A stretch of 64,000 bases of DNA from Pseudomonas sp. PSB18 (GTDB taxonomy: Bacteria; Pseudomonadota; Gammaproteobacteria; Pseudomonadales; Pseudomonadaceae). The translations under genes were made by a program, and so were the position numbers. This document shows, in pieces, positions 27,389 through 35,506 of the stretch (the first letter of the stretch is position 1; every line of letters begins with the position of its first letter). The notes under the pieces were generated by a model, which saw nothing but the letters and a program-made list of their open reading frames with translations, was not told where the DNA came from and did no database searches. The stretch spans positions 101,429-165,428 of the forward strand of contig NZ_NOIN01000010.1 in NCBI RefSeq assembly GCF_014596565.1, written 5' to 3'.

Positions 27389-28399
27389 CTACAGACCGGC
27401 AGACACCTTTTCCGCCACCTCGCTGGGCAGCCAGGCCTGCCACACCTGGGGATGGGCCTTGAGGAACGCCTCGGCAGCCTCACGGGGCGGCGTGCGCTTT
27501 TCGCTCATCTCGGCCAGGGCCTTGTTCAGCGGATCGATGGGCAGGTCGACCTTGCTGAAGAACTCGGCAATCTCCGGATACTGTTTCTGGAACGGCGCCG
27601 AGACGCCAATCGACAGCTTCGAAGCCAGGGAGCGAGTCGGCCTGGGATTGGGATTATCGGCGTCGGTCAGGGTCTTCCAGGCCTCGGCATCGAAGGGCGG
27701 CTCTTGCAACTGCACCAGCTTGAATCGCCCGAGCAGCGGCGTGGGCGACCAGTAGTAGAACAGGATCGGTTTGCCCCGGCGGATCGACGAGGTAATTTCC
27801 GCGTCCAGCGCCGCCCCGGAGCCGCTGCGGAAATTCACGTAGCTGTCGGTCAGGCCATACGCCTTGAGCTTCTGCTTGTTGACCACCTCGGATGTCCAGC
27901 CGATGGGGCTGTTGAGGAAGCGTCCCTTGTCGGGACTTTCCGGGTCCTTGAATACCTGCTTGTAGCGCGCCAGGTCGCTGACGCTGCGCAGGTCCGGCGC
28001 CAGGGGCTTGATTCCCTTGGCGGGATCGCCCTTGATCACGTATTCCGGCACCCACCAACCTTCCGTCGCACCCTTGACCGTATCGCCCAGGGCGACCACC
28101 TTGCCCTCGGCTTCGGCCTTGACCCACACCGGACTGCGACCGGCCCACTCTTCGCCGATGACCTGAATGTCGTTGTTGGCCAGCGCGGTTTCCAGGGTGA
28201 TGGTGGTGCCCGGCAAGGTGTCGGTTTTCAAGCCGTAGCCTTTTTCGACGATGATCCGCAGGATATCGGTGATCAGGCTGCCGCTTTCCCAGTTCAGATC
28301 GGCGAAGTGGATCGGTGTCGAAGCAGCCGATGCCGGAAATGACGAAGCAAACACAGCACAGGTGGCCCAGGCAACCAGCCACTGTCGAACTCGTTTCAT
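27389..28399 (-). CDS. Orphan ABC transporter substrate-binding protein, glycine betaine/choline (OpuAC/ProX) type
   Basis: The 336-residue protein has an N-terminal signal peptide ending near AASTPIHFADLNWESG, and the OpuAC pattern with WESGSLITDILRIIVEKGYG and a WVPEYVIKGD segment, then FYYWSPTPLL near residue 235 that forms part of an aromatic ligand cage. It should bind a quaternary amine or similar ligand in the periplasm. No permease or ATPase is adjacent, so it must share a transporter encoded elsewhere, as known for CaiX/CbcX-type proteins in pseudomonads. The ATG at 28399 is preceded by GAGG. Confidence 0.9.
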   Translation of the reverse strand: MKRVRQWLVAWATCAVFASSFPASAASTPIHFADLNWESGSLITDILRIIVEKGYGLKTDTLPGTTITLETALANNDIQVIGEEWAGRSPVWVKAEAEGKVVALGDTVKGATEGWWVPEYVIKGDPAKGIKPLAPDLRSVSDLARYKQVFKDPESPDKGRFLNSPIGWTSEVVNKQKLKAYGLTDSYVNFRSGSGAALDAEITSSIRRGKPILFYYWSPTPLLGRFKLVQLQEPPFDAEAWKTLTDADNPNPRPTRSLASKLSIGVSAPFQKQYPEIAEFFSKVDLPIDPLNKALAEMSEKRTPPREAAEAFLKAHPQVWQAWLPSEVAEKVSAGL

Positions 28400-28523
28400 G
28401 CGATGTACCTCATACCAGACAGCAATAGCTGAACGGTCCTGCGTAACCGAACGCAAGCCCCCGAATCATTCAGTCAACTGACTGTAGCCGAGGTTCCAGC
28501 AAAACGGTCGCCGCCCCTGGGTA

Positions 28524-29075
28524 TCACTCGCTGGCCTTGAAGGTCACCAGTTCGCCCTTGCGCCACTTCGCGGCTTTGGCGGTGACTGCCTTGAGGGTCT
28601 TGGTCAGACCTTCTTGCAACTGTTCGTTCGCCGCATACACGGTCACCACACTGTGGCCTTCCTTGAACAGGATGGCCTGGCCGCCCGGGGTCGTGACAAA
28701 CGCGTACTCCCCAAGGCCATAGACCGTCAGTTTGATTTCGCGAAACCTGATCTCGAACTTGCCCCCCTCGCGACTCGGCAATACCGCTGCACGAAAATGG
28801 TCACCCACTTTGAGCTCGAGTCGGGGTTTGTCATCGACCACAAGGGCCGATTCGGTGTCGATTTCGGCGACGTAAATACCTTCGGCGGTCTGCTCGGTGA
28901 TGTAGACGAAACGTGACTGGAACAGTTTGACCAGCTTTGCCCGAAGGTCACCCAGTACAAATAACGCATGCGTGTCGAGATTACTTACTGCCAAGGAAAC
29001 ATCCCCATCTTTGAAAACGGCCCGTTCCGCAGAAAGGACGGACCACGAGAACCCGTGCCGACTGTAATGTCGCAA
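28524..29075 (-). CDS. Conserved-looking hypothetical protein
   Basis: An open frame of 183 codons of soluble, beta-rich character, with no signal peptide, membrane segment or recognised motif. The true start is uncertain. An ATG exists at 29075, but a TTG at 28994, after a GGGGAT sequence, would give 156 residues beginning MAVSNLDTHALFVLGD. Composition and codon use look like real coding sequence. It is monocistronic and leftward, near an AT-rich gap. I cannot suggest a function. Confidence 0.6.
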   Translation of the reverse strand: MRHYSRHGFSWSVLSAERAVFKDGDVSLAVSNLDTHALFVLGDLRAKLVKLFQSRFVYITEQTAEGIYVAEIDTESALVVDDKPRLELKVGDHFRAAVLPSREGGKFEIRFREIKLTVYGLGEYAFVTTPGGQAILFKEGHSVVTVYAANEQLQEGLTKTLKAVTAKAAKWRKGELVTFKASE

Positions 29076-29401
29076 TGGACCTGTAACTGAAATTCGAAGT
29101 GAACGGCGCGCCCTGCCCCAGGACGAGAGAAGACTAAAGGATTGTCACTCTCGCCGTCTTTCCCGGGAGGTCGTCAGAAGCTGAAGGAAATAGCCACTCT
29201 GAGCATCGGAAAAGGTGGGACTACTAACTTTAGGGAAAATTCTCACTTAAAAAAGCATTTTTCTGACATCGAGCCTAAAAAAAATTGCTTTAGATAGGCG
29301 CAACCGTCCACTCAGCGCTGCCGATTCTAGAGCAGCCGGAGGTGCGGAGACTACTTGAAATACCCGGCAATTCGTCGGTAAACCATAGAAAAGGAATTCA
29401 C
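29076..29401. other. AT-rich gene-free stretch
   Basis: These 326 bases lie between two divergent small genes. The part from about 29215 to 29300 is strikingly AT-rich (runs of A and T), suitable for promoters of both neighbours, but I could not fix a specific promoter. No repeat or RNA gene was recognised. Confidence 0.5.
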
Positions 29402-29650
29402 ATGGGCACTTTCACAACCTTGATCCACCCCGTCACACCTCGCATGGTCAATCCCCATGACGCCTTTGACGGTATCGACTACCTGCCGGTCTCGCTGATT
29501 CAACCACGTTATCGGGTCGTCCTGGCCGGTAAGTGTTTTTTCCATATTGAAGAAACATCGACTGGACGTGTAAGAGGTTTCCGCACTGATCATAACGAAG
29601 CCTGTTACCTGGCCAGGCATCTCGAGCGAAGTGCCGGAACACAGCAATAA
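29402..29650 (+). CDS. Small hypothetical protein
   Basis: An 82-residue protein starting MGTFTTLIHPVTPRMVNPHD with an AAGGA ribosome site 7 bases upstream. It contains a central hydrophobic strand (YRVVLAGKCFFHIEE) and a basic, His-containing C-terminal half. There is no signal peptide. It is followed after 80 bases by a DUF2789 gene on the same strand. I do not recognise the family. Confidence 0.6.
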   Translation: MGTFTTLIHPVTPRMVNPHDAFDGIDYLPVSLIQPRYRVVLAGKCFFHIEETSTGRVRGFRTDHNEACYLARHLERSAGTQQ

Positions 29651-29730
29651 TCGAACTCCTGACGCGCGCTTGCCTCAGATAAAGGGACGCAACCAAGCGC
29701 CATGATGGCGCATGCCCAAAGGAGAACCCC

Positions 29731-29967
29731 ATGGAACAACCTTCCCACGAACTCAAGACCCTGTTCGATCAACTGGGCCTGCCCTCGGACGAAAAAGCCA
29801 TCGACAACTTCATCGTGGCACACCCCCTGGACCCGGAGACAAAACTGGTGGAAGCCGATTTCTGGTCGGATCAGCAGAAGGACCTGCTACGGGAATGGTT
29901 GCTCGCCGATGGCGAAGAAGCGGTGTTGGTGGATCAACTGAACGTGCGCCTGCACGACGGCAAATAG
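29731..29967 (+). CDS. DUF2789 protein
   Basis: A 78-residue acidic protein with the pattern of DUF2789: HELKTLFDQLGLPSDEKAID near the N terminus and FWSDQQKDLLREWLLADGEEA in the C-terminal half (about residues 46-66). The family is small, soluble and of unknown function. GGAG lies before the ATG at 29731. Confidence 0.85.
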   Translation: MEQPSHELKTLFDQLGLPSDEKAIDNFIVAHPLDPETKLVEADFWSDQQKDLLREWLLADGEEAVLVDQLNVRLHDGK

Positions 29968-29987
29968 CGGGTCAACAGCATTTGCTT

Positions 29988-30076
29988 TGTGGGAGCGGGC
30001 TTGCTCACGAACGCGGTGCATCAGTCGATACTTTGCTGACTGCCCCACCGCTATCGCGAGCAGGCTCGCTCCCACA
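29988..30076. repeat. REPIN (long spacer)
   Basis: Facing arms TGTGGGAGCGGGCTTGCTCACGA and the inverse of GTGGGAGCGAGCCTGCTCGCGA; the left arm has diverged. It lies just after the DUF2789 stop. Confidence 0.88.
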
Positions 30077-30120
30077 GTGGCCTTCGGTGGCCGCAAGATC
30101 CGCGAACACCACAAATCCCC

Positions 30121-30144
30121 TGTGGGAGCGAGCCTGCTCGCGAT
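30121..30144. repeat. Single REP unit
   Basis: One REP arm (TGTGGGAGCGAGCCTGCTCGCGA) without a nearby partner, between the previous REPIN and the convergent chemoreceptor gene. Confidence 0.85.
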
Positions 30145-30177
30145 CAGCGGTGAGCCTGCTCTATCCAAATGGATAGC

Positions 30178-31848
30178 CTATCGCGGCTTCTCGGGCTTAT
30201 AGCCCAACCGCAACCCACCCCAGTGGCGGCCCTTGAGCATGATGGGCACGGACAGGTCATGCATCAGCTCGCCCGTGTCGCGGGTGTAGGTCTGCAACAG
30301 CACCGGCTGCTGATGGCTGCCGCATCGAATCCCGGTACGATCGGAGAACTTGCGCTTGGTCCGGTTGTTCAGCGTGTCGACGGCAGGATCCCCGGTCAAC
30401 GGCTGGCTGAAAATTTTGTTGTGGGTCGGCACATACCCCTGCTGGGTGCAGGCAATCGCAAACACCAAGCCTTCGTGCCGGGCGAGCAAAGGTTCCTGGA
30501 TGGCCGGCAGGACCTGGTCGGTATAACGGTCGAAACGGGTCTGGAACTTGGCGGGATGGGTATTGGGGATGGCCTGGTAGTTACGATCGAACAGATCCTC
30601 CAGGCTGATACGCCCCTGATCGATATCCGCCTCGAATTGCGCGGCGATCTGGCTAGCGCCTTCACGCGCCAGGTCGTAGACCCGCTGGTGATAATCGTCG
30701 AGCCCCACCTCGGCCAGGCGCTCGCTGATGGTTTCAGCCTGGCCTTCCATCTGCACGGCCGCTTCGGCCAGGCGTTGGGTTTGCTGGTCGCTGATGGACA
30801 GGTCGCTGCGCATCTGCTCGATGGCGTGGAACAGGCTGTCGAGTTGTTCGCGATTGGTGTCGGTGCCCTGGGCGATGGCACTGACCTGGGTTTCGACACC
30901 GGCGGCGAGCCGGGCAATGTTCTCCAGGTGCTGGCCTGTATGCTCGACCTGCTGCACACCGCCGTCCAGATCGGCGGCCAACTGGCGGATCTGCTCGACC
31001 ACCTGGGCGGTGCGCTGTTGGATGTCCGCCACCATGACCCCGACCTCGCCGGTCGCCGCAGCCGTGCGGCCCGCCAGGCCACGGACTTCATCGGCCACCA
31101 CGGCGAACCCTCGCCCATGCTCGCCGGCCCGCGCCGCTTCGATGGCCGCGTTCAGCGCCAGCAGGTTGGTCTGGCTGGCAATCGACTGAATCACCAGACT
31201 GACCCGCTGGATCTCGTCGCTGCGCACGCTCAAGGCCTCGATCAACTCGCGACTGTCGTTTGCCCGCTGGCTGAGTTGGTGCATGCGGCTGATGGACTCC
31301 ACCAGCTCGCTGCGTCCGGCAACGCTGCTGCGATGGGCCTCGCTGGCAGCGCCCAGGGCTTGCTGGCTGAGTTGGGAAGTGGCCTGTTCGGTGGCGATCA
31401 TCGTCTCGGCATTGCTGACGATCTGCGCTGCCGCGTCGAGTTGTGACTGGACCTTGCCGGCCAGTTGCCTGACCGAATAGGCGACACCGGCGGCCGACAA
31501 CGCGTTATGACTGGTGGTGTAGGACAGGTCCCGGGTCAGCTCGGCCAGTGAGCCGGTATTCGACGAAGGCTGGGACGCGGTGACCAGGCGCGAGCGCAGG
31601 CGCGGCAACCAGACGATCAGCATCGCCAGGGGCAGACCCAGGTACAGCGACCAGCCTCCCAGCACCATGCCGCATAGCAGCAAGGTCAGGGCAAGACTCT
31701 GCAAGGTCGGCGTCAGCCAGCGCGCCGTGCTTTTCGTAGCCGATACCGAGGCAGGCACCGCCGCCAGAGATCCGTCTGTCGCCATGTTCGTCACCACACT
31801 TCTCGTTGTTATGCCAGCATTAAACGCCACTACAGAGCCATTATCCAT
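30178..31848 (-). CDS. Methyl-accepting chemotaxis protein with a C-terminal sensor-like domain
   Basis: The 556-residue protein has two close membrane helices near the N terminus (about residues 47-82) and no periplasmic domain between them. The cytoplasmic signalling domain contains the highly conserved tip ALNAAIEAARAGEHGRGFAV (about 232-251). Unusually, about 130 residues follow the signalling domain, with LFDRNYQAIPNTHPAKF and GEMHDLSVPI-like segments (ELMHDLSVPIMLKGRHWGGL), resembling a PAS/Cache-type sensor placed at the C terminus. It should link an intracellular or membrane signal to CheA. The start is uncertain: 31848 or the ATG at 31785 (MATDGSLAAV). Confidence 0.92.
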   Translation of the reverse strand: MDNGSVVAFNAGITTRSVVTNMATDGSLAAVPASVSATKSTARWLTPTLQSLALTLLLCGMVLGGWSLYLGLPLAMLIVWLPRLRSRLVTASQPSSNTGSLAELTRDLSYTTSHNALSAAGVAYSVRQLAGKVQSQLDAAAQIVSNAETMIATEQATSQLSQQALGAASEAHRSSVAGRSELVESISRMHQLSQRANDSRELIEALSVRSDEIQRVSLVIQSIASQTNLLALNAAIEAARAGEHGRGFAVVADEVRGLAGRTAAATGEVGVMVADIQQRTAQVVEQIRQLAADLDGGVQQVEHTGQHLENIARLAAGVETQVSAIAQGTDTNREQLDSLFHAIEQMRSDLSISDQQTQRLAEAAVQMEGQAETISERLAEVGLDDYHQRVYDLAREGASQIAAQFEADIDQGRISLEDLFDRNYQAIPNTHPAKFQTRFDRYTDQVLPAIQEPLLARHEGLVFAIACTQQGYVPTHNKIFSQPLTGDPAVDTLNNRTKRKFSDRTGIRCGSHQQPVLLQTYTRDTGELMHDLSVPIMLKGRHWGGLRLGYKPEKPR

Positions 31849-31894
31849 GGTCCATTAGTCGCGTTCTTGCAGCAGATCAACGGGATCGGGTAAT

Positions 31895-31945
31895 TCTATG
31901 GGCCGCTAGGCGGCCCGGCGGGAGCAAGCTCCCTCGCCACAAGGT
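31895..31945. repeat. Hairpin-rich REP-like singlet between the dksA-like and chemoreceptor genes
   Basis: Contains GGGCCGC-TAG-GCGGCCC (31900-31916) and GGGAGC-AA-GCTCCC, then TCGCCACAAG. It may end transcripts from the leftward dksA-like gene, though no T-tract follows. Confidence 0.5.
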
Positions 31946-31979
31946 CTGCGCAGCCTTCGATATGGCGAAAAGTAACGGA

Positions 31980-32384
31980 TCAGGCCTGACGCTGGTGCTT
32001 GTCGATCTGCTCGTGACGTTCCTGGGCTTCGATGCAGTACTTGGTGGTCGGGCTGATCAGCAGGCGCTTGAGGCCGATCGGCTCGCCGCTGTCGTCGCAC
32101 CAGCCGAAGCTTTCGTCGTTGATGCGGTCCAGAGCCTGCTCCAGCTGGGGCAGCATGCGCTGGTCACGGTCGATGGCGTTGACTAGCCAGGTACGCTCTT
32201 CTTCTACGGAAGCAGCGTCGGCCGGGTCAGCCGGGGAATCCAGGCTTTCAATGGCGATTCGGTTCTGTTCGATGCGCTCGTGGGTTTCGACTTTCATGTT
32301 CTGCAACAGCTTGGTGAAGAAAGCCAGCTGCTCGGCGTTCATGTAGTCATCCGCCGGCATGGCCAGCAACTTTTCCTTTGTCAT
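31980..32384 (-). CDS. dksA2: DksA/TraR paralogue with degenerate zinc finger (DksA2 type)
   Basis: DksA binds in the RNA polymerase secondary channel and works with ppGpp. This 134-residue paralogue keeps the acidic coiled-coil tip DPADAA (Asp53 and Asp56) but its zinc finger is reduced to Cys96-x2-Ser99...Cys117-x2-Ala120 instead of four cysteines. That is the pattern of the zinc-independent P. aeruginosa DksA2, which replaces DksA under zinc limitation. The ATG at 32384 gives the standard N terminus MTKEKLLAMPADDYMN. I did not find a convincing Zur box upstream, so zinc control is not shown here. Confidence 0.88.
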   Translation of the reverse strand: MTKEKLLAMPADDYMNAEQLAFFTKLLQNMKVETHERIEQNRIAIESLDSPADPADAASVEEERTWLVNAIDRDQRMLPQLEQALDRINDESFGWCDDSGEPIGLKRLLISPTTKYCIEAQERHEQIDKHQRQA

Positions 32385-32710
32385 TGATATCTCTATAAAA
32401 AAACGTGCATTAAGGCGAATTATGGAGCGTCCCGCAGCGCAGCTGCCACGCTCGTCAGGAAGGCGCCGTCTATTCCAAGCGCCACCCGGCACTCAATTTA
32501 CGAGGGGCGGCAGTCTAAGGCCGAGTCGAGGCCTCAGCAACCGAAAACATGGGAAAATGTCCGACAACCCCTTCAAATGTTCTCTGACAGGCTTCTGGCG
32601 ATCATCGGAGTGCGTTTATAACAAGAAATTCGGTGTGATGGCTGTATTAAGAAGACAAATGGCAACGCCACGCGGGTCAGGCGTGGCGCTTTGTCGCAGC
32701 AGGGCGATCG
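32385..32710. other. Gene-free stretch between dksA2 and the inositol ABC permease gene
   Basis: These 326 bases hold the dksA2 upstream region, which has AT-rich sequence at 32385-32405, and the transcription terminator of the ABC transporter operon at 32666-32688. No coding sequence is supported. Confidence 0.6.
32666..32688 (-). terminator. Terminator-like hairpin after the inositol transporter operon
   Basis: Perfect 8-base stem CGCCACGC-N7-GCGTGGCG, 22 bases past the permease stop on the minus strand. The following T content is modest, so termination may be partial. Confidence 0.6.
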
Positions 32711-33733
32711 TTAACGCTTGAGCTTGCGCTTGTTGCGGTATTGGTCGATGACCACCGCGACCACAATGATCAGCCCCTTGATGATGTCCTGGATGTAGGC
32801 ATCGACACCGACGAACGTGAAGCCGCTGGCCATGACGCCGAGGATCAGCGCCCCGATCACCGTGCCGGTGATACGCCCTACTCCACCAGCCAGGCTGGTA
32901 CCGCCGATCACCGCCGCGGCAATCGCATCCAGCTCATAGGACATGCCCATGCCGGCCTGCCCGGTCGCGGCCCGCGCCGAGGCCACCACCCCGGCGAGGC
33001 CCGCCAGCAACCCGGCGATGCTGTAGACGATGACCAGATGCCGCTTGACGTTGATCCCCGAGGTACGCGCCGCCTGCATATTGCCGCCGATGGCATAAGT
33101 GTATTTGCCGTACTTGGTGTAGCGCAGGGCAATATGGAATATCACTGCCACCACCAGGAAGATGATCACCGGCATGGCGCCATGACCGATGGCGGTGTAG
33201 GAATCCGACAACATGCTCACCGGCTGGCCTTCGGTGTAGTAACGCGCCAGGCCCCGGGCCGACACCATCATGCCGAGCGTGGCAATAAAGGGCGGAATGC
33301 CGGTGATGGCGATGATGCTGCCGTTGATCGCCCCGGCGAGCAGCCCCACGCCCAGCCCCGCCACCACGGGCACCCATACCGGTAGATCGGTAAGGGAAGG
33401 AAATACGGCACGGGCAAAGTCCGAGGTCTGGGCCAGGCTGGCAGCGATCATGGCCGACAACGCCAGCACGGAACCGGACGACAGGTCGATACCGGTGGTG
33501 ATGATGACCTGGGTCACGCCGATGGCCAGCAGGCCGATGATCGACACTTGCAGGATCATCAGGACCAGGCGCTGGGAGTTCATCAGGAAACTCTGGTCGC
33601 GCATGATCCAGCCGAACAACTCGAACACCAGGCCAATGCCGATCAGCACCAGGAAGATACTCAGTTCCGTCGGCAACCGCCGGCGCGTCCTGGCCGGAGC
33701 GGCCGTGGGTTTGTTCTCCAGTATTGCGTTCAT
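32711..33733 (-). CDS. Sugar (inositol) ABC transporter permease, RbsC family
   Basis: A 340-residue inner-membrane permease with about ten helices and the RbsC/IatP-type signatures VITTGIDLSSGSVLALSAM (about residues 80-98) and GGTSLAGGVGRITGTVIGAL (about 267-286). It should form a homodimeric channel for the ATPase and binding protein encoded upstream. I prefer the ATG at 33733, which has AGGTGA at proper distance, over the one six bases earlier. It is last in the operon and is followed by a terminator-like hairpin. Inositol is the likely substrate from its place within the iol cluster. Confidence 0.93.
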   Translation of the reverse strand: MNAILENKPTAAPARTRRRLPTELSIFLVLIGIGLVFELFGWIMRDQSFLMNSQRLVLMILQVSIIGLLAIGVTQVIITTGIDLSSGSVLALSAMIAASLAQTSDFARAVFPSLTDLPVWVPVVAGLGVGLLAGAINGSIIAITGIPPFIATLGMMVSARGLARYYTEGQPVSMLSDSYTAIGHGAMPVIIFLVVAVIFHIALRYTKYGKYTYAIGGNMQAARTSGINVKRHLVIVYSIAGLLAGLAGVVASARAATGQAGMGMSYELDAIAAAVIGGTSLAGGVGRITGTVIGALILGVMASGFTFVGVDAYIQDIIKGLIIVVAVVIDQYRNKRKLKR

Positions 33734-33789
33734 AGCCATTCACCTTTTTTTGTTCTTTGGCGAGGAGTGCTCTCTGCCGGGAGATGTAG

Positions 33790-33838
33790 CGGCCCGAAAA
33801 CGGGGCGGTGCGACGTTTCGATAAATCCCCTCGCCACA
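33790..33838. repeat. Partial REP element (GTGGCGAGGGGATTTAT type)
   Basis: Half of the element seen complete at 52574-52704, including the shared CGAAACGTCGCACCGCCCCG block. It lies between the ATPase and permease genes. Confidence 0.7.
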
Positions 33839-33871
33839 ATGTTGCTCGACTTTATTTTTTGAACGGGCGCG

Positions 33872-35425
33872 TCAGGCCAGGCCGGAGGCCAGTTGCATGA
33901 CCCGCTCCTGGGTCGCTTCGCTCCGGTCGAGGGTCCCCATCAGGTCACCTTCGTGCATCACCAGGACCCGGTCGCTCATGCCCAGCACTTCCGGCAGTTC
34001 GGAGGAAATCATGATCACCGCCATGCCCTCGCTGGCGAGGTAGGCAATGAGCCGGTAGATCTCGGCCTTGGCGCCAACATCGATGCCACGGGTCGGCTCG
34101 TCGAGGATCAGGATGCGCGGGTTGGTCATCAGCCAGCGGGCCAGCAGCGCCTTCTGTTGATTGCCGCCGGACAAGGTGTCGATGCACTGCTCTAGGGATG
34201 GGGTCTTGACCCGCAGCTTTTTGCACATGTCTTCGCACAAGGCGCGCAAGGCTTTCTGCTGGATGAAGCCGTTGCCGACGTAATGGGGCAGCACGGCCAT
34301 TTCCATGTTTTCCAGCACCGACAGGCACGGGAACAGCCCACTGAGCTTGCGATCCTCGGTCAGCAAGGCGAAACCCTTCTCGATGGCCATGTGCGGATCG
34401 CTGATGCGCACCGGTTGGCCGTCCAGCAAAATCTCGCCGCCGGTACTGGGCGTGACGCCGAAGATCGCCTCGGCCACGTTGGTCCGTCCCGAGCCCATCA
34501 ACCCGGCGATACCGAGGATCTCCCCGGCGTGCAGATCGAAGGAGACGCCCTTGAAGATGCCATCCAGGCTCAGGTCGCGTACCGACAACACCCGCTCGCC
34601 AATGGGTTTGTCCCGTTCCGGAAACAGCTGGCTCAGTTCGCGTCCGACCATCATCGAGATCAGACTGTCGCCGTCCATGCTGTCGGCCCGTTGCAGGCCG
34701 ATGTAGCTACCGTCGCGGAACACCGCCACTTCATCGGCGATGGCGAACACTTCGTTCATTTTATGGGTGATGTAGATGATCCCCTTACCCTGGGCCTTGA
34801 GGTCGGCAATGATCGAGAACAGGTGGGCGACTTCCGTTTCTGTGATGGCCGATGTCGGTTCGTCCATGATCAGGATGTCGGAGTCGTAGGACACCGCCTT
34901 GGCGATTTCCACCATCTGCCGCTCGGCAATGCTCAGGTTGCCCACCTGTTCCTCGGGGTCGAGGTTGATCCGCAGGCGCTCCAGCAACCTGGCGGTGCAA
35001 CGGTGCATCTCCCCGTGGTCGATCATGTGCAGGCCATTGAGCTGCTCGCGACCGATCCAGATGTTTTCGGCGATGCTCATGTGGGGCATCAGGTTCAGTT
35101 CCTGATGGATCATCGCAATGCCGGCCTGCAACGCCGCCAGGGGGGTGTCGAATGTGACCGGCTTGCCCCGCAGGCGCAGCTCACCGGCGTCCGGCTGGTA
35201 GATGCCGGCAATGATCTTCATCAGAGTGGATTTGCCCGCGCCGTTTTCGCCCATCAGGGCCAGGACGGAGCCGGGACGTACCCGCAACTGCACGTCGGAC
35301 AGGGCCACCACACCGGGAAATCCCTTGCTGACATTGACGACTTCCAGCAGATACGGTTCGTCAGGTAGTACGCCCGGCTGAACGGCCATTGCCGGGGCGC
35401 TCGAAGCTATCGCTGAGGCAAACAT
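33872..35425 (-). CDS. Sugar (inositol) ABC transporter ATPase, two nucleotide-binding domains
   Basis: A 517-residue tandem ATPase of the RbsA/MglA type. The first domain has Walker A GENGAGKST (about residues 57-65), and the LSIAERQMVEIAKA signature region with Walker B DILIMDEPT. The second domain retains LSGGNQQKALLARWL and ILILDEPTRG but has the usual degenerate P-loop GLMGSGRTN. It powers import with the adjacent permease. The ATG at 35425 follows GGGAG; an in-frame TTG seven codons earlier is less likely. It sits 81 bases after the binding-protein gene. Confidence 0.95.
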   Translation of the reverse strand: MFASAIASSAPAMAVQPGVLPDEPYLLEVVNVSKGFPGVVALSDVQLRVRPGSVLALMGENGAGKSTLMKIIAGIYQPDAGELRLRGKPVTFDTPLAALQAGIAMIHQELNLMPHMSIAENIWIGREQLNGLHMIDHGEMHRCTARLLERLRINLDPEEQVGNLSIAERQMVEIAKAVSYDSDILIMDEPTSAITETEVAHLFSIIADLKAQGKGIIYITHKMNEVFAIADEVAVFRDGSYIGLQRADSMDGDSLISMMVGRELSQLFPERDKPIGERVLSVRDLSLDGIFKGVSFDLHAGEILGIAGLMGSGRTNVAEAIFGVTPSTGGEILLDGQPVRISDPHMAIEKGFALLTEDRKLSGLFPCLSVLENMEMAVLPHYVGNGFIQQKALRALCEDMCKKLRVKTPSLEQCIDTLSGGNQQKALLARWLMTNPRILILDEPTRGIDVGAKAEIYRLIAYLASEGMAVIMISSELPEVLGMSDRVLVMHEGDLMGTLDRSEATQERVMQLASGLA

Positions 35426-35506
35426 GGTCAGGTACTCCCTCGGCAAGGTCGGCGTGGCGTCCTTGCCTGCTTATTGTTGGTGGTCGGACCGGTGGTGCGT
35501 GGAGCG

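Noticed and set aside
32385..32560. A Zur operator upstream of the DksA2-type gene
   Set aside because: No sequence close to the GTTATA-N2-4-TATAAC-type palindrome was found; AT-rich sequence alone is not enough.
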